A stretch of DNA of 5,769 nt, taken from the NCBI GenBank assembly GCA_021781695.1, contig JAJXWG010000114.1:1-5769 (forward strand), read 5' to 3'. The translations under genes were made by a program, and so were the position numbers. Below the pieces are notes generated by a model, which searched no databases, was not told the origin of the DNA, and was given only the letters and a program-made list of their open reading frames with translations. Shown piece after piece: positions 1 through 5,507 of this stretch (position 1 is the stretch's first letter; each line of letters starts with the position of its first letter). The DNA is from Pseudomonadota bacterium (GTDB lineage: Bacteria > Pseudomonadota > Gammaproteobacteria > Burkholderiales > Gallionellaceae).

Positions 1-339
1 CTTGCCCCAGCCGATTTCCTTCACCTTGTTTTTCGAAACTACTGCGCCAAGCGCTTTCGACATGAGCTGGCCGCCCAGACAATGACCAAGCACAGGCACA
101 TTTCCCGAGACTGCCTCGCGGATCAGATCAAGCTCCTGTCTTATCCAGGGTAGATCGTCATTGACGCTCATCGGCCCACCCATGAATACGAGACCCGAGA
201 AATCCGCTATCGACCGTGGCACAGCCTCCCCCCGGTCGACTGCGATCAGCCTCCAGGGTATGTGATGCTTATCCAGGAATTCGGCGAGGTATCCCGGACC
301 TTCGGTGGCTGCATGACGAAAAATGGCGACAGGAAGCAT
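1..339 (-). CDS. Class I glutamine amidotransferase domain protein (3' end outside the window)
   Basis: The 113 visible residues form the N-terminal part of a class I (triad) glutamine amidotransferase, which releases ammonia from glutamine using a Cys-His-Glu triad. The nucleophile elbow GHCLGGQ lies at residues 85-91, making Cys87 the likely nucleophile. The FMGGPMSVND stretch (52-61) fits the oxyanion-loop region, and the conserved EIGWG follows at 108-112. The His and Glu of the triad would lie beyond the window edge. It resembles the stand-alone GMP-synthase-like amidotransferases (COG0518 type) rather than GuaA proper, but without the C-terminus a synthetase partner domain cannot be excluded, so no symbol is given. 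The ATG at 339 is chosen because an in-frame TGA lies at 363-361 with no ATG or GTG between them. No good Shine-Dalgarno precedes it. It lies 70 bases downstream of folE2 on the same strand and may be cotranscribed. The substrate is unknown. Confidence 0.85.
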   Translation of the reverse strand, partial: MLPVAIFRHAATEGPGYLAEFLDKHHIPWRLIAVDRGEAVPRSIADFSGLVFMGGPMSVNDDLPWIRQELDLIREAVSGNVPVLGHCLGGQLMSKALGAVVSKNKVKEIGWGK

Positions 340-353
340 GGTGGATGCAGAAT

Positions 354-419
354 ACAGGATTCAGTTGAAAGTCAGAAGTGGCGCACCGTGTTTACTTGAT
401 CCTGAATCCTCAATCCTGT
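354..419 (-). repeat. Heptamer tandem repeat and inverted repeat at the folE2 3' end
   Basis: On the minus strand three consecutive heptamers, CAGGATT, GAGGATT and CAGGATC, occupy 418-398 and span the folE2 stop codon (412-410). A 9-bp arm AGGATTCAG (410-402) has its perfect complement CTGAATCCT at 364-356, separated by 37 bases. The heptamer copy at 419-412 can pair instead with 361-354 over 8 bp, so the two stems are mutually exclusive. No U-tract follows, so this is not a classical intrinsic terminator. An intercistronic mRNA stem that affects stability or coupling to the downstream amidotransferase is possible, but that is an inference. The 340-409 gap holds nothing else I can identify. 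Confidence 0.5.
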
Positions 420-1207
420 TTTTTATCCCGCTCTATCAGAGCATAGGCTGAATGGTTGTGTATCGATTCAAAATTCTCCGACTCGACGACGTATGAGTCG
501 ATGCGCTCGTCCGCATTCAACACGGCAGCAACGTCGCGCACCATGTCCTCGACAAACTTGGGATTGTCATAGGCGCGCTCTGTGACATATTTTTCGTCGG
601 GACGCTTCAAGAGACCGTACAATTCGCAGGATGCCTGCTCTTCTGCGATGCGCACTACATCCTCGATCCACACAAAGCTGTTGGTGCAAAGCGTGATCGT
701 CACATGGGAGCGCTGGTTGTGCGCGCCGCGATCGGATATCTTCTTCGAGCAGGGACAGAGGCTGGTCACGGGAACCAGGACCTTCATCGTGATGCGCGCC
801 CGGCCTTCCTTCATTTCCCCGACCAGCGTGACATCGTAATCGAGCAGGCTCTGCACGCCGGATATCGGGGCGGTCTTGTTGACGAAATAAGGGAATGTCA
901 TTTCTATATAGCCTGATTCCGCTTCCAGCCTCTCCACCATTTCGCGCAGTATGCTCTCGTAGGACTCCACGGAAATTTCGCGTTCATGCCGATTGAGAAT
1001 CTCGACAAAGCGCGACATGTGCGTGCCCTTGAAATTGTGCGGCAGGTGCACATACATGTTGAAAGTCGCAATGGTGTGCTGCACGCCGACGCTCTTGTCC
1101 TTGACTTTGACCGGATGGCGTATGCCCTTGATGCCGACCCGGTTGATCGCGATCTGTCGCAAATCTGCCGAACTTTGCACATCGGCAATGGGTGTTGGTT
1201 TATTCAT
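410..1207 (-). CDS. folE2: GTP cyclohydrolase FolE2 (type IB)
   Basis: FolE2 converts GTP to 7,8-dihydroneopterin triphosphate and formate in the cytoplasm. This is the first step to tetrahydrofolate and also feeds queuosine. It is the FolE analogue that does not strictly need zinc. The 265-residue length is normal for the family. The signature CPCSK lies at residues 151-155 (Cys151), followed by GAHNQRSH (161-168, His163), KRPDEK (Glu205), KFVED (Glu220) and ENFESIHNH (Glu247). With a constant offset of four these line up with the metal and active-site residues I recall for Neisseria FolE2 (Cys147, His159, Glu201, Glu216, Glu243). The start ATG at 1207 has a weak GAGAG Shine-Dalgarno about seven bases upstream. 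It is 54 bases downstream of dxs in the same direction and may also have its own promoter. Some bacteria place folE2 under Zur; I see no convincing Zur palindrome here. The identification is secure. Confidence 0.97.
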   Translation of the reverse strand: MNKPTPIADVQSSADLRQIAINRVGIKGIRHPVKVKDKSVGVQHTIATFNMYVHLPHNFKGTHMSRFVEILNRHEREISVESYESILREMVERLEAESGYIEMTFPYFVNKTAPISGVQSLLDYDVTLVGEMKEGRARITMKVLVPVTSLCPCSKKISDRGAHNQRSHVTITLCTNSFVWIEDVVRIAEEQASCELYGLLKRPDEKYVTERAYDNPKFVEDMVRDVAAVLNADERIDSYVVESENFESIHNHSAYALIERDKKQD

Positions 1208-1239
1208 GATGCACTCTCTATCAATTTACGGTGAACGAG

Positions 1240-1245
1240 ATTATA
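1240..1245 (-). promoter_or_regulatory. Candidate -10 element of a folE2 promoter
   Basis: The minus strand carries a perfect TATAAT at 1245-1240, between the dxs stop and the folE2 start. Transcription from it would begin near 1233 and give a leader of about 25 bases that contains the GAGAG ribosome-binding site. No good -35 hexamer lies 16-18 bases upstream (the sequence there is CAAGTA or similar), so the promoter would be weak or activator dependent. A secondary promoter allowing folE2 to be expressed apart from xseB-ispA-dxs is an inference from this one hexamer. Confidence 0.45.
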
Positions 1246-1273
1246 ACCAATTCCGACAAAATTACTTGGTTAT
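1243..1273. repeat. 8-bp inverted repeat overlapping the dxs stop and the folE2 -10 element
   Basis: ATAACCAA (1243-1250) and TTGGTTAT (1266-1273) are perfect inverted copies separated by 15 bases, with centres 23 bp apart. One arm overlaps the TATAAT of the candidate folE2 promoter and the other lies in the last codons of dxs. A short T run (TTTTTTT) follows on the plus strand. The arrangement could be an operator for a dimeric regulator or a weak AT-rich RNA hairpin. The stem is AT-rich with a long loop, so intrinsic termination is unlikely to be efficient. Confidence 0.4.
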
Positions 1274-3097
1274 TTTTTTATTTATTGCGGCTGCAATGCC
1301 CGCAGCATCCAGACCGCAGTCTGCCAGCATCTGTGTCGGCTCGCCCTGTTCGATGAATCTGTCCGGCAAACCCAGATGCAGCAATTCAATCCCGGAAAGA
1401 CATTCGGCAATCGCGCTGCCCGCACCGCCCTGCACCACATTTTCCTCTATCGTGACCAGAAGCTCATGAGTGACAGCCATACGCCTGACAAGTTCAACAT
1501 CCATGGGCTTGACGAAACGCATGTTCACCACTGTCGCATCAAGCTGCTCACCGGCTTCAAGCGCTGGCTTCAGCATCGAACCGAATGCCAGTATCGCCAC
1601 CTTCTTTCCTTCCCGACGCACCTCGCCGCGCCCGACAGGCAGTGCCTGCATCTCTTGCTGCACAGGAACCCCGGGCCCCGTGCCGCGCGGATAGCGCACA
1701 GCAGCAGGCGTGCCGAGCGTGACCGCGGTGTACAGCATCTGCCTGCATTCGTTCTCGTCTGCCGGCGTCATCAGCGTGATGTTCGGAATGCAGCGCAAAA
1801 AAGACAAATCGAAGCTGCCCGCATGGGTCGCGCCATCCGCACCCACCAGCCCGCCGCGGTCTATAGCAAGCACAACAGGCAGATTCTGGATCGCGATATC
1901 GTGTATCAGCTGGTCATAGGCGCGCTGCAAAAAAGTCGAATAGATCGCCACCACGGGCTTGTATCCATCGCAGGCAAGCCCCGCCGCGAAGGTCAGCGCA
2001 TGCTGCTCGGCGATACCCACATCGAAATAGCGCTCGGGATGCCTTGCTGCGAAGTCGGTCAGACCAGAGCCTTCGCACATCGCCGGAGTGATGCCCACCA
2101 CCCTCTCATCGTTCTTTGCGATATCGCAAAGCCATTGCCCGAATACCTGGGTATAAGTCGGCCGTATCACTTGCCTATCGGCAGCTGCGGCTATGCCCTG
2201 GTTTCTGTCGAACTTGCCCACGCCGTGATAAAGCAGGCAGTCTTCTTCCGCCAGCGCATAACCCCTGCCTTTTTGCGTGACCACATGCAGGAACTGCGGA
2301 CCTTCCAGCTTGCGTATGTTGCTTAAGGTCTCGATCAGCGCATTCAGGTCATGCCCGTCGATCGGGCCGATATAGTTGAAACCGAATTCTTCAAACAGGG
2401 TGCTGGGTGTGACCATGCCCTTGACATGTTCCTCGGCGCGCTTGGCAAACTCGAGAAACGGGCCCTTCAGCACCTTCTCGCTGCCACGCCTCATCGCCGC
2501 ATAAAAGCGTCCTGACATCAGCCTTGCCAGATAATTGTTCAGCGCGCCGACCGGACGCGAGATGGACATGTCGTTGTCGTTCAAGATCACAAGGACATTG
2601 GCGTTCATAGCGCCCGCATTGTTCAGCGCCTCGAAAGCCATCCCTCCCGTCATCGCGCCATCGCCGATGATTGCCACCGCGCGCCTTGCAGCGCCCGACA
2701 GCTGCGCTGCCACCGCCATCCCCAGGGCTGCCGAGATCGACGTGCTTGAATGCCCTGTGCCGAAAGTGTCATAGGGGCTTTCCTCGCGCTTTGGGAAACC
2801 TGCGATCCCGCCTGCCATGCGCAAAGTTTTCATCGCATCCCGGCGGCCTGTAAGTATCTTGTGCACATAAGTCTGGTGCCCTACATCCCACACCAGCCTG
2901 TCTTCAGGCGTGTCATAGACGTAATGCAACGCAATGGTGAGCTCGACCGTACCGAGGTTGGAGGACAAATGACCGCCAGTCTTGCTGACCGATTCGATCA
3001 GAAACTCGCGCAATTCCCTTGCCAGCTGCGGCAGTTGCTCGCGTTGCAACTTGCGCAACTCTTCGGGATTGTTGACGGTATTGAGCAATGAATACAT
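1262..3097 (-). CDS. dxs: 1-deoxy-D-xylulose-5-phosphate synthase
   Basis: Dxs condenses pyruvate and glyceraldehyde 3-phosphate to DXP with thiamine diphosphate and Mg2+. DXP is the entry to the MEP isoprenoid pathway and a precursor of thiamine and, in many proteobacteria, pyridoxal phosphate. At 611 residues it is full length (about 620 in E. coli). Visible landmarks are GGHLSSNLG with His43 (41-49), the ThDP/Mg motif GDG (145-147, Asp146) running to NDND (173-176, Asn175), the catalytic glutamate in IAEQHA (Glu364), the pyrimidine-domain segment DGATHAG (Asp421, His425) and RYPRG (468-472). The ligands sit six residues before their E. coli equivalents. The C-terminal transketolase domain is intact (from about 495). 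ATG 3097 shares one base with the ispA stop (TGATG), with AAGAAAG at 3109-3103 as Shine-Dalgarno; the MYSLLNTVNNPEELRKL N-terminus fits the family. It is translationally coupled to ispA. Confidence 0.98.
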   Translation of the reverse strand: MYSLLNTVNNPEELRKLQREQLPQLARELREFLIESVSKTGGHLSSNLGTVELTIALHYVYDTPEDRLVWDVGHQTYVHKILTGRRDAMKTLRMAGGIAGFPKREESPYDTFGTGHSSTSISAALGMAVAAQLSGAARRAVAIIGDGAMTGGMAFEALNNAGAMNANVLVILNDNDMSISRPVGALNNYLARLMSGRFYAAMRRGSEKVLKGPFLEFAKRAEEHVKGMVTPSTLFEEFGFNYIGPIDGHDLNALIETLSNIRKLEGPQFLHVVTQKGRGYALAEEDCLLYHGVGKFDRNQGIAAAADRQVIRPTYTQVFGQWLCDIAKNDERVVGITPAMCEGSGLTDFAARHPERYFDVGIAEQHALTFAAGLACDGYKPVVAIYSTFLQRAYDQLIHDIAIQNLPVVLAIDRGGLVGADGATHAGSFDLSFLRCIPNITLMTPADENECRQMLYTAVTLGTPAAVRYPRGTGPGVPVQQEMQALPVGRGEVRREGKKVAILAFGSMLKPALEAGEQLDATVVNMRFVKPMDVELVRRMAVTHELLVTIEENVVQGGAGSAIAECLSGIELLHLGLPDRFIEQGEPTQMLADCGLDAAGIAAAINKKITK

Positions 3098-3987
3098 CAG
3101 AACTTTCTTAACACGATGAAATCGGCAAGCTCCCTGAGACGTCCCGCCTCGGCGCCGAATTCCGCCAGCGCTTCCAGCGCTTCCCTGTGCAGGTTCTTCG
3201 CCATCTCGCGCGCAGCAGGAATGCCCAGCAGCGTGACATAAGTCGGCTTGCCGCAGTCAGCATCCTTGCCCGCCGTCTTGCCGAGCGTTGCAGTATCTTC
3301 GGATGCATCGAGCACATCGTCGACGACCTGGAATGCAAGCCCCACGCATTTTCCAAAACGATCAAGCAGCGCCAACTGATCAGTGCTTACCTTGCCGCAC
3401 TGCGTGCCCAGGAGCACCGCTGCGCGTATCAACGCGCCGGTCTTGTGTATGTGCATGAATTCGAGTTCCGGCAGCATCAGCTGCTTGCCCACGCTCTCAA
3501 GGTCTATCGCCTGCCCGCCCGCCATGCCGCGCGAACCGGAAGCTTCCGCAAGCAGCTTGATCATCCCGAGCTGCTGCACAGGCTCATCACAAAGTTCATG
3601 TTCAGAGAGCAACTGAAAGGCAAGCGACTGCAGGCTGTCTCCGACCAGCAACGCCGTTGCCTCATCGTATTGCACATGGCAGGTTGGTTTGCCGCGGCGC
3701 AATACGTCGTCGTCCATGCAGGGCATGTCGTCGTGCACCAGGGAATAGGCGTGTATAAGTTCGACTGCGGCCGCCGCGATATTCACACGAAGAACATCCG
3801 CACCGGCAAATTCACCTGCCGCAAATGCCAGCAGGGGGCGTACGCGCTTGCCGCCGTCCAGCACCGAGTAACGCATCGCCTGATGCAGGCGCTTGGGCGC
3901 CATGTCGGATTGCGGCAGCACACTGCGCAGCACATCCTCGAATCCGGATTGATGCGCCGTCATCCAGGCAGAAAAGTCCGCGCGCAT
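3097..3987 (-). CDS. ispA: Farnesyl diphosphate synthase (short-chain polyprenyl synthase)
   Basis: IspA joins IPP to DMAPP and then GPP to give farnesyl diphosphate, the C15 precursor of ubiquinone side chains, undecaprenyl phosphate and hopanoids. Numbering from a GTG at 3990 (297 residues), the motifs are GGKRVRP (46-52) for diphosphate binding, the first aspartate-rich motif DDMPCMD (87-93) followed by DDVLRRGKPTCH, GGQAIDL (158-164), and the second aspartate-rich motif DDVLD (224-228), then GKTAGKD and GKPTYVTLLG. The DDx4D spacing with Tyr82 five residues before it is typical of bacterial type II FPP synthases, so a C15 product is likely. The reading frame starts GTG ATG. I prefer the ATG at 3987 because it makes a TGATG overlap with the xseB stop, the same junction found between ispA and dxs; GTG 3990 adds one residue. 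Geranylgeranyl synthesis is possible but less likely. Confidence 0.96.
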   Translation of the reverse strand: MRADFSAWMTAHQSGFEDVLRSVLPQSDMAPKRLHQAMRYSVLDGGKRVRPLLAFAAGEFAGADVLRVNIAAAAVELIHAYSLVHDDMPCMDDDVLRRGKPTCHVQYDEATALLVGDSLQSLAFQLLSEHELCDEPVQQLGMIKLLAEASGSRGMAGGQAIDLESVGKQLMLPELEFMHIHKTGALIRAAVLLGTQCGKVSTDQLALLDRFGKCVGLAFQVVDDVLDASEDTATLGKTAGKDADCGKPTYVTLLGIPAAREMAKNLHREALEALAEFGAEAGRLRELADFIVLRKF

Positions 3988-4220
3988 CACGAAGCATCGC
4001 CCGTGGACAAATCTTTCAGCACGCCCTCTTCCAGCACGCGCACCTGCTGCTGCGCATCCTCAAGACGTCCGCGGCAGAATGTCAGCAGCTCGGCGCCCCG
4101 TTTATATGCAGCCAGCGATTCTTCCAGTGACAGCTTCCCCGCTTCCATGTCCGCGACGATCTGTTCAAGCTCGGCCATCGCCGATTCGTAGCCTAGAGGC
4201 TTCTGGGATTTTCCGGTCAT
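3987..4220 (-). CDS. xseB: Exodeoxyribonuclease VII small subunit
   Basis: XseB is the small helical subunit that, in several copies, coats the XseA large subunit of exonuclease VII, which degrades single-stranded DNA to oligonucleotides from both ends. The diagnostic core reads LEQIVADMEAGKLSLEESLAAYKRG followed by a helix with LEDAQQQVRVLE, all predicted helical with the usual ADMEAGKLSLEESL turn. Three starts are possible: TTG 4262, ATG 4253 and ATG 4220. I choose ATG 4220 (77 residues) because family members are about 80 residues and begin shortly before the core, and because a promoter -10 candidate overlaps ATG 4253. ATG 4253 would give 88 residues with an extra MTLQNLLQKTQ. It is the first gene of the leftward xseB-ispA-dxs block, and its stop overlaps the ispA start by one base. 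The xseA partner is not in the window. Confidence 0.93.
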   Translation of the reverse strand: MTGKSQKPLGYESAMAELEQIVADMEAGKLSLEESLAAYKRGAELLTFCRGRLEDAQQQVRVLEEGVLKDLSTGDAS

Positions 4221-4251
4221 TTGGGTCTTCTGCAATAAATTCTGGAGCGTC

Positions 4252-4281
4252 ATTTTACCCAACGCTTACTGTCAGGGCCAA
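4252..4281 (-). promoter_or_regulatory. Candidate sigma70-type promoter for xseB-ispA-dxs
   Basis: On the minus strand TTGGCC (4281-4276) and TAAAAT (4257-4252) are separated by 18 bases and match the -35 and -10 consensus at four and five of six positions. Transcription would start near 4245, giving a leader of about 25 bases to the ATG at 4220 and excluding ATG 4253 as the start. A weak AGAAG precedes 4220. The -35 lies inside a small hairpin (4274-4294). This is motif reading only and other promoters further upstream are possible. Confidence 0.4.
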
Positions 4282-4294
4282 TTTTTGTTGCCCT
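4274..4294. repeat. Inverted repeat in the divergent intergenic region (left hairpin)
   Basis: AGGGC (4274-4278) pairs with GCCCT (4290-4294). Skipping one bulged C, AA (4280-4281) pairs with TT (4288-4289), giving about seven pairs around a TTTTTG loop. It overlaps the candidate -35 of the leftward operon. It has no U-tract in either direction, so it is not a terminator. It could be an operator half of the xseB/Rieske divergent promoter region or a chance hairpin. Confidence 0.3.
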
Positions 4295-4298
4295 TGCT

Positions 4299-4320
4299 GC
4301 TGATTTGGGGGAAAATCAGC
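4299..4320 (+). repeat. Perfect 8-bp hairpin just upstream of the Rieske gene
   Basis: GCTGATTT (4299-4306) and AAATCAGC (4313-4320) form a perfect 8-bp stem around a GGGGGA loop, ending 16 bases before the ATG at 4337. The loop G run can alternatively pair with CCCC at 4320-4323, so two mutually exclusive structures are possible in the Rieske leader. No poly-T follows. A palindromic regulator site at the divergent promoter is as plausible as an RNA role; nothing in the sequence decides between them. Confidence 0.4.
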
Positions 4321-4336
4321 CCCTTTCCTGCAACGA

Positions 4337-5455
4337 ATGAAGGATGATGTAGGTTTGTCCAATATCGCTAACCCAATCCAGCTCGCACCGCTCATGGCTC
4401 AACCGCCGCTTGCCTGGTATTTCGACCCCAAGGTACTGGAGCTTGAACAGCGCGTGCTGTTTGACAACGGGCCCGGCTATGTAGGCCATGAACTGATGGT
4501 GCCCAGCATGGGCGACTACCAGGTGCTGCGCAATGATGCACAGATGCTGGTGCGCAACAACAACGGCGTTGAGCTGTTGTCCAACATCTGCCGCCATCGT
4601 CAGGCCACCATGCTAACCGGGCGCGGCAATGCGCAGCACATCGTCTGTCCCCTGCATCGCTGGACCTACAAGACAGATGGGGAATTGCTGGGCGCACCGC
4701 ATTTCCCGGAAAACCCCTGCCTGCATCTTTCCAAGTCACCGCTGCAAAACTGGAACGGCATGCTGTTCTCGGGCAATCGCGACATCGCGAAGGACCTGGC
4801 CCATGTCGGCGTGATGAAAGATCTGGATTTTTCCGGCTACATGCTGGATCGCGTGCAGGTGGATGAGTATGCCTTCAACTGGAAGACCTTCATCGAGGTC
4901 TACCTCGAAGACTACCATGTCGTGCCCTTTCATCCCGGTCTAGGCAATTTCGTGGACTGCGACGACCTGAAATGGGAGTTTGGCGAACAATACAGCGTGC
5001 AGACGGTCGGCATCAGAAACGCATTGAAGCGGGTCGGAAGCCCCGCCTATGGCGATTGGCAGGAACAGGTGCTGCGCTACCACAACGGCAAGCTGCCCAA
5101 ATACGGTGCGATCTGGCTGACCTATTACCCCAACATCATGGTCGAATGGTATCCCGGCACGCTGGTGATCAGCACACTGGTGCCGCGCGGCCCCGAGGCC
5201 TGCACCAACATCGTCGAATTCTATTACCTTGAGGACATCGTGCTGTTCGAGCGGGAATATGTCGAGGCCGAACAGAAGGCCTACAACGAAACCGCAGTCG
5301 AGGACGACATCATCTGCCTGCGCATGCATCAGGGACGCAAATCGCTTTATCAGCGCGGCATCGAGGAGCACGGTCCATACCAGTCGCCCACCGAGGATGG
5401 CATGCTGCACTTTCACGAATATCTGCGCCGCAACCTTGCGCCACACCTGAAATGA
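4337..5455 (+). CDS. Rieske non-heme iron oxygenase, alpha subunit (choline/carnitine monooxygenase-like)
   Basis: This is a 372-residue alpha subunit of an aromatic-ring-hydroxylating or quaternary-amine monooxygenase type Rieske oxygenase. The N-terminal Rieske domain (about 48-150) carries the [2Fe-2S] ligands C85-R-H87 and C104-P-L-H107, with 16 residues between the pairs. The catalytic domain has NWKTFIEVYLEDYHVVPFH (181-199), giving iron ligands His194 and His199. Glu191 sits at the bridging position that is Asp in naphthalene dioxygenase and Glu in carnitine monooxygenase CntA. Asp324 in EDDII is the likely third ligand, eight residues before Gln332. The residues after both cluster motifs (HRQ at 87-89, LHRWTY at 106-111) depart from the common HRG and HGWTY. 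No beta subunit, ferredoxin or reductase is nearby, so the electron donor and substrate are unknown. ATG 4337 lacks an upstream Shine-Dalgarno, whereas AAGGA (4340-4344) lies ten bases before an in-frame TTG at 4355, an alternative start. It is divergent from xseB. Confidence 0.93.
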   Translation: MKDDVGLSNIANPIQLAPLMAQPPLAWYFDPKVLELEQRVLFDNGPGYVGHELMVPSMGDYQVLRNDAQMLVRNNNGVELLSNICRHRQATMLTGRGNAQHIVCPLHRWTYKTDGELLGAPHFPENPCLHLSKSPLQNWNGMLFSGNRDIAKDLAHVGVMKDLDFSGYMLDRVQVDEYAFNWKTFIEVYLEDYHVVPFHPGLGNFVDCDDLKWEFGEQYSVQTVGIRNALKRVGSPAYGDWQEQVLRYHNGKLPKYGAIWLTYYPNIMVEWYPGTLVISTLVPRGPEACTNIVEFYYLEDIVLFEREYVEAEQKAYNETAVEDDIICLRMHQGRKSLYQRGIEEHGPYQSPTEDGMLHFHEYLRRNLAPHLK

Positions 5456-5495
5456 CGGATTCCGCTGACGGTATGCTAAGCTATCCGGAAAAGCC

Positions 5496-5503
5496 AAGGG
5501 AGG
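5496..5503 (+). promoter_or_regulatory. Strong Shine-Dalgarno for the SpoIIAA-like gene
   Basis: AAGGGAGG followed by TAAA and then ATG 5508 is a near-consensus ribosome-binding site, by far the best in the window. It fixes the start of the downstream gene and suggests high translation. The 52-base gap after the Rieske stop shows no convincing -35/-10 pair and no terminator, so readthrough from the Rieske gene is possible. Confidence 0.75.
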
Positions 5504-5507
5504 TAAA

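Noticed and set aside
1208..1261. Zur box upstream of folE2
   Set aside because: The stretch contains GTTATAA, reminiscent of the proteobacterial Zur half-site, but the matching palindromic half is absent.
1243..1280. Intrinsic terminator on the plus strand (stem followed by TTTTTTT)
   Set aside because: The stem is AT-rich with a 15-base loop, and no plus-strand gene lies upstream to need termination.
1376..2326. 316-codon open frame on the plus strand opposite dxs
   Set aside because: It lies wholly antisense to a full-length dxs with every expected motif. The translation is rich in His, Arg and Cys with no recognisable domain, typical of a shadow frame in GC-rich coding DNA.
3187..4191. 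334-codon open frame on the plus strand opposite ispA and xseB
   Set aside because: It is antisense to two well-supported genes, with low-complexity HRQ-rich composition and no domain or ribosome-binding site; judged a shadow.
5460..5490. Short inverted repeat TTCCG/CGGAA and imperfect GCT-A-AGC dyad after the Rieske stop
   Set aside because: Five-base arms and a mismatched dyad with no T run are within chance expectation; not a supportable terminator or operator.
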